Origin: [Eubacterium] cellulosolvens LD2006
Lineage (GTDB): Bacteria > Bacillota > Clostridia > Lachnospirales > Lachnospiraceae
NCBI RefSeq assembly: GCF_000621585.1
Contig: NZ_KK211309.1
Location: forward strand, 250,244 to 314,243
Direction: 5' to 3'
DNA: 64,000 nucleotides
A program made the position numbers and the translations under genes. Positions 34,541-41,315 of the stretch are shown piece by piece (the stretch's first letter is position 1; each line of letters begins with the position of its first letter). The notes beneath the pieces are model-generated. The model was not told the origin of the DNA and did not search any database. It worked only from the letters and a program-made list of their open reading frames with translations.

Positions 34541-34624
34541 CGGAGAAGGACGCTGTTTCATTCGTGAATATAGTGCGGGAAGTGTAATCGGATTATGTGA
34601 CGAAAAATCACACAGCGTAGGGGG

Positions 34625-35665
34625 ATGACAATGTTTTTTTCTGTACTTGTTCCTGCATATAATGTGGAGAAATATCTGCGGAACTGCCTGGAGAGTATCC
34701 GGAGACAGACGTTTCAGGATTTCGAGGTCATCGTCGTCGATGACGGGTCGACCGATACGACGCCGGCGATCTGCGATGAATACACGGCGACAGATGAGCG
34801 CTTTCGGGTGATTCACAAGGAAAACGGAGGCGTTGTGTCGGCAAGAAAGGCCGGAGCAGCGCGCGCGTCCGGAGAATATCTGGTCACGGTTGACGGAGAT
34901 GACGAGATCGAAGACGATCTTCTTTTTGAGATGCACCGGCTGATCACAGAAAAGGATCCGGATCTGATCACCCTCGGATTTAAGGTGGTCAGAGAAAACG
35001 GGGAGTTTATGTTCGAGAGGCTGAATGATATCCGGGAGGGATATTATGCCGGGGATACGCTTTCGGATTTCACCTCAAAGCTGTTCTATGATAAAAGAAG
35101 AGAAGGGTTTAACTGCGGCTGCGTGGTCTTCAGTACCTGGTCGAAGGTGATCAGAGCTTCGATTTACAAGGAGAGCATTGCGAACGTCGACGATAAGGTG
35201 GATAAAGGAGATGACCTCGTCGCGTTTCTCTACATGATGAAGAAGGTGAAGGCAGTGGTGGCTTCGGATTACAGCGGTTATCATTACCGGCTGCAGCCAT
35301 CCTCTCTGATGCATGTTCGCCGGGTGGAGGATTTGTACAAACAGGCTGTTCTGAGGGATGAGATCTACCGCGCGGTTGCAGGCGACAGAGAAATACTGGA
35401 CCGGGCGTCGGTGTGCATCTTCTCTCTGACCTACGAGCGGCTTTTGGAGCTGGTAGGACCGGACACAAGCTACCGGCAGTTCCGGGAGATTATTCAAGTC
35501 ATAAAGAAGTATCATCTCTTTGACTGTATCAAAAAAATGGGTGCCCTTCGTCAGGGCTTCTCGATTTCAGAAAAGATCAAACTTCTGATTATCCGGATCG
35601 GATGCTGGCGGATTCTCTACCGTCATCTGATGAAAAACATGGAGAGAGAAGCGGTGGGTGCCTGA
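34625..35665 (+). CDS. Family 2 glycosyltransferase (second of a tandem pair)
   Basis: A 346-residue paralog of the preceding gene, beginning MTMFFSVLVPAYNVEKYLRNCLESI with VIVVDDGSTD and VDGDDE. Alignment by eye runs without gaps of note to the C-terminus, pointing to a recent tandem duplication. Divergence is largest in the acceptor-side region after residue 120 (VVFSTWSKVIRASIYKE against VGWGITTKIVKTSIFKE). It is preceded by GTAGGGGG. It probably adds a second residue to the same glycan. No polymerase or flippase gene is nearby. Confidence 0.9.
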   Translation: MTMFFSVLVPAYNVEKYLRNCLESIRRQTFQDFEVIVVDDGSTDTTPAICDEYTATDERFRVIHKENGGVVSARKAGAARASGEYLVTVDGDDEIEDDLLFEMHRLITEKDPDLITLGFKVVRENGEFMFERLNDIREGYYAGDTLSDFTSKLFYDKRREGFNCGCVVFSTWSKVIRASIYKESIANVDDKVDKGDDLVAFLYMMKKVKAVVASDYSGYHYRLQPSSLMHVRRVEDLYKQAVLRDEIYRAVAGDREILDRASVCIFSLTYERLLELVGPDTSYRQFREIIQVIKKYHLFDCIKKMGALRQGFSISEKIKLLIIRIGCWRILYRHLMKNMEREAVGA

Positions 35666-35722
35666 CGGTTCCTTTCGGATCACTCTTGCCTCCATTCACA
35701 TACTGTATTGATATGAAAATGC

Positions 35723-35751
35723 TTGAAGCAGGGAAACATTCGATATACAAT
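35723..35751 (+). promoter_or_regulatory. Promoter of the LysR gene
   Basis: TTGAAG (35723-35728), 17 bp, TACAAT (35746-35751). Confidence 0.55.
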
Positions 35752-35767
35752 CAGTATGGGGAGAATG

Positions 35768-35789
35768 GATCCGTCAGAAATGACGGATC
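35768..35789 (+). promoter_or_regulatory. GNRA-capped hairpin next to the LysR ribosome binding site
   Basis: GATCCGTCA-GAAA-TGACGGATC is a perfect 9-bp stem with a GAAA tetraloop. It ends directly before AGGAGTGAGG and lies within the first bases of the predicted mRNA, so it may affect stability or translation. Confidence 0.5.
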
Positions 35790-35806
35790 AGGAGTGAGGA
35801 AAAGCA

Positions 35807-36712
35807 ATGAATATATCACAGATCAAATACGTTTTGGAAGTTGCGAACTCGTCATCGATCCGGGAGGCAGCAACAAAACTGTTTATTACGCAGCCGGCTC
35901 TTTCGTCCAGCATTCGCGAGCTGGAGGAGGAACTGGGAATTCTGATCTTCGAGCGGACGAATAAGGGAATATCGCTCACCGAAGACGGAAGAGAATTTGT
36001 CACCTATGCGAAAAAGGTCGTCAGTCAGTACGAAATTATGGAAGAACGCTACTTCTCAAAGGATGTGAACAAGGAGCGGTTTTCTGTATCGACACAGCAC
36101 TATAACTTCTCCGTAAAAGCCTTCACAAATGTGATCAAAAAGAACAACCTGGAGAAGTATTCGTTTTCTATCCACGAGACGAAGACGAAAGAAGTTCTGG
36201 AAGATGTGAGAACCCTGAAAAGCGAAGTGGGTATCGTGTCTTTTTCCAAGGCAAACGAGGCAATCATCAAGAAACTGATGAAGGAATACGGTCTGGAGTT
36301 TACGCCCCTCATGGTCAGGGACGCCTATATTTACACCTGGCATGATCATGAGCTGGCGGGAAGAGAGGAGATATCCATCGAGGAACTCTCGGATTATCCG
36401 TGCATCACCTTTGATCAGAGCGATGACAGCAATTACTATCTCACAGAGGAAGCGCTGGCGGATTATGATTTCCCCAAGCATATCAAGTCGGATGACCGTG
36501 CGACATCCATGGAGCTTATTTCGGAATTGCGAGGATACTCCATCGGGTCGGGAATGCTCTCGGGGGATGAGGCCATACTGAAGGGAATGGTCTCTATAAA
36601 GTTAAAGGAAGATGATCCGCTGATGATCGGATATATCGTTCGCAAAGGCGGAACCCTCTCTTCCTACGGAAAAGACTACGTGAATGAACTTCTGCAGTTC
36701 AAAGAAATATAG
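35807..36712 (+). CDS. LysR-family transcriptional regulator
   Basis: A 301-residue regulator. The N-terminal winged helix (MNISQIKYVLEVANSSSIREAATKLFITQPALSSSIRELEEELG) is followed by a linker helix and a periplasmic-binding-like effector domain. It lies just upstream of homocysteine synthase and a sulfonate-type ABC importer, so a role as a CysB-like sulfur regulator is likely but inferred. Repeated CGATAA/TTATCG units in the following intergenic region (36926-36954) are candidate binding sites. AGGAGTGAGG precedes the ATG. Confidence 0.88.
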   Translation: MNISQIKYVLEVANSSSIREAATKLFITQPALSSSIRELEEELGILIFERTNKGISLTEDGREFVTYAKKVVSQYEIMEERYFSKDVNKERFSVSTQHYNFSVKAFTNVIKKNNLEKYSFSIHETKTKEVLEDVRTLKSEVGIVSFSKANEAIIKKLMKEYGLEFTPLMVRDAYIYTWHDHELAGREEISIEELSDYPCITFDQSDDSNYYLTEEALADYDFPKHIKSDDRATSMELISELRGYSIGSGMLSGDEAILKGMVSIKLKEDDPLMIGYIVRKGGTLSSYGKDYVNELLQFKEI

Positions 36713-36740
36713 AAAACAGAACAATGGTAATCGGCGAAAT

Positions 36741-36786
36741 GCCGGGAAAAGCAGGATAGATCCAGCCTGTTTTTCCCGGCTTTTTT
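36741..36786 (+). terminator. Intrinsic terminator after the LysR gene
   Basis: GCCGGGAAAAGCAGG pairs with CCTGTTTTTCCCGGC, followed by TTTTTT. The T-tract is also the 5' edge of repeat copy E. Confidence 0.9.
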
Positions 36787-36912
36787 GAGTCGTGGGGATG
36801 CCTTCGTAGTTTCTACGACTCAAGCGCTCCGCTTAGATGCGCAGCTCGCAGATAAGAAGATCGCTGACGCGATTCTGCTCGTGCGCCTTTCGTCCGCTTG
36901 CGGACTTTATAT
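36785..36912 (+). repeat. Intergenic structured repeat, copy E
   Basis: H1 is TTGAGTCGT (36785-36793) with ACGACTCAA (36815-36823), extended by G-U pairs. Then come GCGCTCCGC, GATGCGCAGCTCGCAGATAAG, H2 GATCGC-TGAC-GCGATT, GTGCGCCTTTCGTCC and H3 GTCCGC-TT-GCGGAC. The CCCCTCA/TGAGGGG stem of the long form is missing, so this is a shorter subtype. Confidence 0.85.
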
Positions 36913-36925
36913 GGGAACTTTTTTG

Positions 36926-36954
36926 CGATAAGCGGAATTTATCGTGAACGATAA
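36926..36954. promoter_or_regulatory. CGATAA/TTATCG repeat cluster
   Basis: CGATAA (36926-36931), TTATCG (36939-36944) and CGATAA (36949-36954) form a 6-7-6 inverted repeat plus a third half-site. Position between the LysR gene and the sulfur genes suggests an operator. Confidence 0.4.
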
Positions 36955-37025
36955 GTTTTAAGGATTTTTCAATTTCATAGTGGAATGATAGGATATAGAC
37001 ATCAAAACGAAGGAGGCGCAGACAA

Positions 37026-37133
37026 ATGAAGAAATATGTAGTAAGGAAACATAGCGCGAGAGACCGAATGCAGGACTCCCGGGCAGCACAAATGAGTGGG
37101 TGTCGGTACTGTTGTCTGTGTACTCTTGAATGA
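37026..37133 (+). CDS. Cysteine-codon leader peptide (35 residues)
   Basis: A short frame with a near-perfect AAGGAGG 9 bp before its ATG encodes MKKYVVRKHSARDRMQDSRA followed by AQMSGCRYCCLCTLE. Four Cys codons occur within seven (TGT-CGG-TAC-TGT-TGT-CTG-TGT), close to the stop. Classic amino-acid attenuator peptides have this design: ribosome stalling at cysteine codons would signal cysteine shortage to the homocysteine synthase gene that starts 132 bp later. Behind the stop lie a TTGACA-GA-TGTCAA palindrome (37155-37168) and further pairing potential. The basic N-terminal half is unusual for a pure leader and might have a function itself. Confidence 0.6.
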   Translation: MKKYVVRKHSARDRMQDSRAAQMSGCRYCCLCTLE

Positions 37134-37154
37134 CATTGGAATGCAGAATAATAC

Positions 37155-37168
37155 TTGACAGATGTCAA
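37155..37168. promoter_or_regulatory. Palindrome between leader peptide and homocysteine synthase
   Basis: TTGACA-GA-TGTCAA is a perfect 6-bp inverted repeat. It could be part of an attenuator fold or a -35 box in an operator; a convincing -10 is not seen 17 bp on. No strong T-tract terminator was identified. Confidence 0.35.
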
Positions 37169-37265
37169 TTGTCCGGGAGAGTAATCCTCCGAGAAAAACT
37201 TAAGAAAAATCAGCGAAACAAACAAGCAAACAGAAAACAAACAGAAATGAGAAGGAGATAAAATT

Positions 37266-38546
37266 ATGAGCGATTACAGATTTGAAACATTACAGTTACA
37301 CGTAGGTCAGGAAGAGGCAGATCCGGCAACAGATTCCAGAGCAGTGCCGATCTACCAGACAACATCTTATGTATTCCACAACAGCAAACACGCTGCAGAC
37401 CGCTTCGGTCTCGCAGATGCAGGAAATATCTACGGAAGACTTACCAACTCCACACAGGACGTTCTCGAGAAGAGAATCGCCGCACTGGAGGGCGGAAGCG
37501 CGGCACTTGCGCTTGCTTCCGGATCCGCAGCGATCACCTACACCATTGAGGCGCTCGCGGCGAACGGCGGACACATCGTCGCGCAGAAGACCATCTACGG
37601 CGGAAGCTACAACCTTCTGGCACATACACTTCCGCAGTACGGCATCAACACAACCTTCGTGGATGCCCACAACCTCTCCGAGGTAGAGGGAGCAATTCAG
37701 GAGAACACAAGAGCGATCTACCTGGAGACCCTCGGCAATCCGAACAGTGATATCCCGGATATCGACGCCATCGCGGAGATCGCTCATAAACACGGACTTC
37801 CGCTGGTTGTAGACAACACCTTCGGAACACCGTACCTGATCCGTCCGATCGAGCACGGCGCAGACATCGTTGTTCATTCCGCTACAAAGTTCATCGGCGG
37901 ACACGGAACAACTCTCGGCGGAATCATTGTAGAGTCCGGCAAATTCAACTGGAAAGAGAGCGGCAAATATCCGAACATCGCGGAGCCGAACCCGAGCTAT
38001 CACGGCGTGTCCTTCTACGATGTTGTGGGACCTGCGGCTTTCGTCACATACATCCGCGCGATTCTTCTTCGCGACACAGGCGCAACTATTTCTCCGTTCA
38101 ACGCCTTCCTTCTGTTACAGGGCGTGGAGACACTGTCCCTCAGACTGGAGAGACATGCGGAGAACACAAAGAAGGTCGTCGAGTTCCTGCAGAACCATCC
38201 GAAGGTAGCGAAGGTAAATCATCCTTCCCTTGCGGATCATCCGGATCATGCGCTCTATGAGAAATATTTCCCGAATGGCGGAGCGTCCATCTTCACCTTC
38301 GAGATCAAAGGTGGAAAAGACGAGGCATGGAAGTTCATCGACAACCTCAAGATTTTCTCCCTTCTCGCAAACGTTGCGGATGTCAAGAGCCTGGTGATCC
38401 ATCCGGCCTCCACAACACATTCCCAGCTCTCCGAGGACGAGCTTCTGGATCAGGGAATCACACAGAGCACGATTCGTCTCTCCATCGGAACCGAGCATGC
38501 GGATGATATCATCGCGGATCTTGAGAGAGGATTTGCAGCTGTATAA
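37266..38546 (+). CDS. O-acetylhomoserine sulfhydrylase (homocysteine synthase)
   Basis: PLP enzyme of the Cys/Met metabolism family making homocysteine from O-acetylhomoserine and sulfide. The 426 residues include the N-terminal [46 protein letters not shown], and the PLP lysine in [17 protein letters not shown]. The insert after ESGKFNW and the length distinguish it from gamma-synthases, though an O-acetylserine activity cannot be excluded. It follows a cysteine leader peptide, and a sulfonate-type importer lies downstream. Confidence 0.95.
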   Translation: MSDYRFETLQLHVGQEEADPATDSRAVPIYQTTSYVFHNSKHAADRFGLADAGNIYGRLTNSTQDVLEKRIAALEGGSAALALASGSAAITYTIEALAANGGHIVAQKTIYGGSYNLLAHTLPQYGINTTFVDAHNLSEVEGAIQENTRAIYLETLGNPNSDIPDIDAIAEIAHKHGLPLVVDNTFGTPYLIRPIEHGADIVVHSATKFIGGHGTTLGGIIVESGKFNWKESGKYPNIAEPNPSYHGVSFYDVVGPAAFVTYIRAILLRDTGATISPFNAFLLLQGVETLSLRLERHAENTKKVVEFLQNHPKVAKVNHPSLADHPDHALYEKYFPNGGASIFTFEIKGGKDEAWKFIDNLKIFSLLANVADVKSLVIHPASTTHSQLSEDELLDQGITQSTIRLSIGTEHADDIIADLERGFAAV

Positions 38547-38575
38547 AAAACGTATCCTGCGATTGCGTTTTTGAG

Positions 38576-38607
38576 GTGGCGGGAATCTCCTCCTGGATTC
38601 CCGTCAC
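38576..38607. terminator. Hairpin after homocysteine synthase
   Basis: GTGGCGGGAATC pairs with GATTCCCGTCAC (one G-U). It is followed by A7 rather than T on the plus strand, so it is a weak terminator candidate or an mRNA 3'-end stabiliser. The start of the stretch (ACG...CGTTTTT) offers another weak stem. Confidence 0.4.
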
Positions 38608-38687
38608 AAAAAAACATCGCCGGAGGATATCTGCTTAACATTTCAACTGGAAAACCATGATTGGGGAAAGAAATTCGGGTGAGAAGA

Positions 38688-39611
38688 ATGAAAAGATTAC
38701 TGGGTGTAGTACTGGCGGCCTTGCTTACATTGTCACTGGCTGCCTGCGGAAGTAAAGCTGAGGCAAATCAGGCAGAGACAGTGAAGATCGCGTATCTTCC
38801 GATCACACATTCCCTGGCCGTTCTGGAAGAGGCCAAACAGCTCGAGGACAGTAAGGACGTGAAGGTCGAGCTTGTAAAATACGGTTCCTGGCCTGAGCTG
38901 CTGGATGCGCTGAATGCCGGAAAGGTTGACGGAGCCTCCGTACTGATTGAGCTGGCAATGAAATCAAAGGCGGAAGGTGTCGGATTAAAGGCAGTGGCCC
39001 TCGGCCACAGAGACGGAAACGTGATTGTTGTTTCCAACGAGATTGCGGATGCGAAGGCATTAAAGGGAAAAAACATCGCGATTCCCCACAGACAGTCTTC
39101 TCACTTTATTCTTGTAAATGACATGCTGAAGGAGAACGGATTGACAATCGATGACGTAAACATCGTTGAGCTTGCTCCGACGGAGATGCCCTCCGCGCTG
39201 GCCGCAGGAACAATTGACGGTTACTGCGTGGCAGAGCCCTTCGGAGCGATGGGCGTATCCATCGGAGCGGGCAAGGTTCTCTATGAGTCGGAAGAGCTCT
39301 GGGAGGACTCCGTGTGCTGCGGACTCGTCCTCACAGACAGCTTTATCGACAAGAAGCCGGAGACAGCAAAGTCGTTTGTCGAGGCATACAAAAAAGCGGG
39401 CAGCGATCTCACGAAAGAAGAGGCGAAGAGTGTTGCCAAAGAGTATCTGAATCAGAAAGACGATGTACTGGATCTTTCACTCAAATGGATCTCCTATGAC
39501 GATCTCGAGATCACAAAGGAGAGGTATGAGGATCTGGCGGAGAAGGTAAAAGAATACGGACTCCAGGATAACCCTCCGACATATGAGGAGTTCGTAAAGA
39601 ATGATTTTTAA
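38688..39611 (+). CDS. ABC transporter substrate-binding lipoprotein, SsuA/TauA-like
   Basis: Extracellular receptor of a sulfonate/nitrate/taurine-type importer, 307 residues from the ATG at 38688. A signal peptide ends in the lipobox LAAC (Cys about residue 20). The NMT1/SsuA-like fold shows IAYLPITHSLAVL, ALNAGKVDGASV, IPHRQSSHFILVNDML and AAGTIDGYCVAEPFG. The operon order binding protein-permease-ATPase, next to homocysteine synthase, suggests an organosulfur compound as substrate. The ligand is inferred only from context. Confidence 0.88.
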   Translation: MKRLLGVVLAALLTLSLAACGSKAEANQAETVKIAYLPITHSLAVLEEAKQLEDSKDVKVELVKYGSWPELLDALNAGKVDGASVLIELAMKSKAEGVGLKAVALGHRDGNVIVVSNEIADAKALKGKNIAIPHRQSSHFILVNDMLKENGLTIDDVNIVELAPTEMPSALAAGTIDGYCVAEPFGAMGVSIGAGKVLYESEELWEDSVCCGLVLTDSFIDKKPETAKSFVEAYKKAGSDLTKEEAKSVAKEYLNQKDDVLDLSLKWISYDDLEITKERYEDLAEKVKEYGLQDNPPTYEEFVKNDF

Positions 39612-39635
39612 CCAAATGAATGAGGACTACTGAAG

Positions 39636-40394
39636 ATGAAAAAAATACTGAACATTCGTTATGTTGTGGTATCGATCATCCTCCTTCTCGCAGTCTGGCA
39701 GCTTGCCTTTCTGCTGAGTGATTACAGTTCTGCACTTTTCCCGTCTCCCCTGATGGCCTTCAAGGCCTTAGGGGAGATGGTCGTTTCAGGACAGTTATGG
39801 GAATCGATCCTCACAAGTATGCGCCGCTTTCTGATCGGCTACCTGTTATCTGTTTTTGTTGCTGTGATTCTCGGACTGCTGCTCGGCAGTTTCCGGGAAC
39901 TTTATAAATACGTGAATCCGCTGCTGCAGGTGCTGCGTCCGATTTCTCCGACGGCCTGGATGCCCTTCGTGGTACTGCTCGTCGGCATCGGTGATCTGCC
40001 GGCGATCGTGATCATTTTTATCGCTGCCTTTTTCCCGGTACTTCTGTCGACAGCTTCGGCGGTGCTGAAGATCGATCCGATTTACTTCCGGGTTTCCAAA
40101 AACTTCGGAATCCGGCAGCCGGCTCTTCTGTGGAAAATCATTCTGCCGGCGATTTTTCCGGCGATCGCGAACGCCATGCATGTCAGCCTCGGAAGCGCCT
40201 GGATCTTCCTGGTGGCCGGCGAGATGGTGGGCGCCCAGTCGGGACTCGGCTATCAGATCATCGACGCGAGAAATAATGTCAGGGCCGATTATCTGCTGGC
40301 CACCATTCTTGTCATCGGTCTGATCGGACTGCTTCTGGATTTCCTGATCGGAAGAGTCGAGAAAAAGATCAACAAGGCCTGGGGAGGTGAATGA
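39636..40394 (+). CDS. ABC transporter permease, SsuC/TauC-like
   Basis: A 252-residue membrane subunit with about six helices. The conserved core RPISPTAWMPFVVLLVGIGDLPAI, the coupling loop SKNFGIRQPALLWKIILPAIFPAI and GEMVGAQSGLGYQI identify the sulfonate/nitrate class. It starts 24 bp after the binding-protein gene and runs into the ATPase gene, whose start is 2 bp past this stop. Confidence 0.92.
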   Translation: MKKILNIRYVVVSIILLLAVWQLAFLLSDYSSALFPSPLMAFKALGEMVVSGQLWESILTSMRRFLIGYLLSVFVAVILGLLLGSFRELYKYVNPLLQVLRPISPTAWMPFVVLLVGIGDLPAIVIIFIAAFFPVLLSTASAVLKIDPIYFRVSKNFGIRQPALLWKIILPAIFPAIANAMHVSLGSAWIFLVAGEMVGAQSGLGYQIIDARNNVRADYLLATILVIGLIGLLLDFLIGRVEKKINKAWGGE

Positions 40395-40395
40395 G

Positions 40396-41169
40396 ATGTC
40401 GTACATTCATATAGAAAACGCCGGAAAAACCTTCCGCTCGGACGGAAAAGACTACAATGTTTTTTTCGGGATCAATCTGGATATTGAAAAAGGCGAACTC
40501 ATCTGCCTGCTCGGTGCTTCGGGCTGCGGAAAGTCGACGCTCCTGAACGCGATTGCCGGTTTCGATCTCGTGACGGAAGGAAAGATCGAGATCGACGGAC
40601 AGGAAGTAAAGGCACCGAATTCGAAAAATGTCATGATTTTTCAGAATTATGGACTTTTGCCCTGGAGAAATGTTATAAGTAATGTGGAACTTGGGCTGGA
40701 ATCTTTGCGGATATCGAAGGAAGAAAGACGAAATATAGCGGAGAAATATCTGAAGATGGTAAAACTGGAGAATTTCCGCGACAGTTTTCCGAGGCAGTTA
40801 TCCGGAGGAATGAAGCAGAGGGTGGCGATCGCGAGAGCGCTGGCTGTGGGACCGGACATCATTTTCATGGATGAACCCTTCGGAGCCCTGGATGCGATCA
40901 CAAGAATGAAGCTGCAGGACGACATTCTGGACATCTGCCAGAATGAAAAGAAGACCATCATCTTCGTGACTCACGATATCGATGAGGCGACCTATCTGGC
41001 GGACCGGGTGGTTGTGATGACCCCGAATCCCGGAAAAATCAGCGCGGTCATTGATGTTCCTATGCGCCATTTCAGAGACAGGACAAGCGGAGATTTTCTC
41101 CATGTCAGAGACAAAATTTTTGACGTTCTCAGCATGAAGAAAGAGACAAATATCGAGTACACCATCTGA
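40396..41169 (+). CDS. ABC transporter ATP-binding protein, SsuB/TauB-like
   Basis: A 257-residue ATPase from the ATG at 40396 with GGGGAGG upstream; a GTG at 40387 overlapping the permease is the alternative. Walker A is GASGCGKST, Q-loop MIFQNYGLLPWRN, signature LSGGMKQR, Walker B IIFMDEPFGALD and H-loop FVTHDIDEA. It completes the importer that starts at 38688. No terminator is obvious before the CO dehydrogenase region. Confidence 0.92.
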   Translation: MSYIHIENAGKTFRSDGKDYNVFFGINLDIEKGELICLLGASGCGKSTLLNAIAGFDLVTEGKIEIDGQEVKAPNSKNVMIFQNYGLLPWRNVISNVELGLESLRISKEERRNIAEKYLKMVKLENFRDSFPRQLSGGMKQRVAIARALAVGPDIIFMDEPFGALDAITRMKLQDDILDICQNEKKTIIFVTHDIDEATYLADRVVVMTPNPGKISAVIDVPMRHFRDRTSGDFLHVRDKIFDVLSMKKETNIEYTI

Positions 41170-41237
41170 TTCACCGGAAGGTTTGCGGGGCGGTATCCGA
41201 CGGAATAGTTTAAGAACCGCTGAAACCGGAGGGACTC

Positions 41238-41276
41238 ATGCGGGATATGATGGAAAAAATGATGGATAGGCTTTGA
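41238..41276 (+). CDS. Met-rich 12-codon mini-ORF before cooS
   Basis: CGGAGGGA sits 3-4 bp before an ATG that reads MRDMMEKMMDRL and stops, with five methionines in 12 residues. It ends 39 bp before cooS. It may be a leader or translation-coupling peptide, or chance; the strong ribosome binding site is the main support. Confidence 0.3.
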   Translation: MRDMMEKMMDRL

Positions 41277-41315
41277 TTAATTATAAAACAAGGGCAGGAG
41301 AGGAATAAAAGGATC

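Noticed and set aside
37134-37265. T-box leader upstream of homocysteine synthase.
   Set aside because: No AGGGTGGNACCGCG-type T-box sequence or specifier stem was found; the cysteine leader peptide explains the region better.
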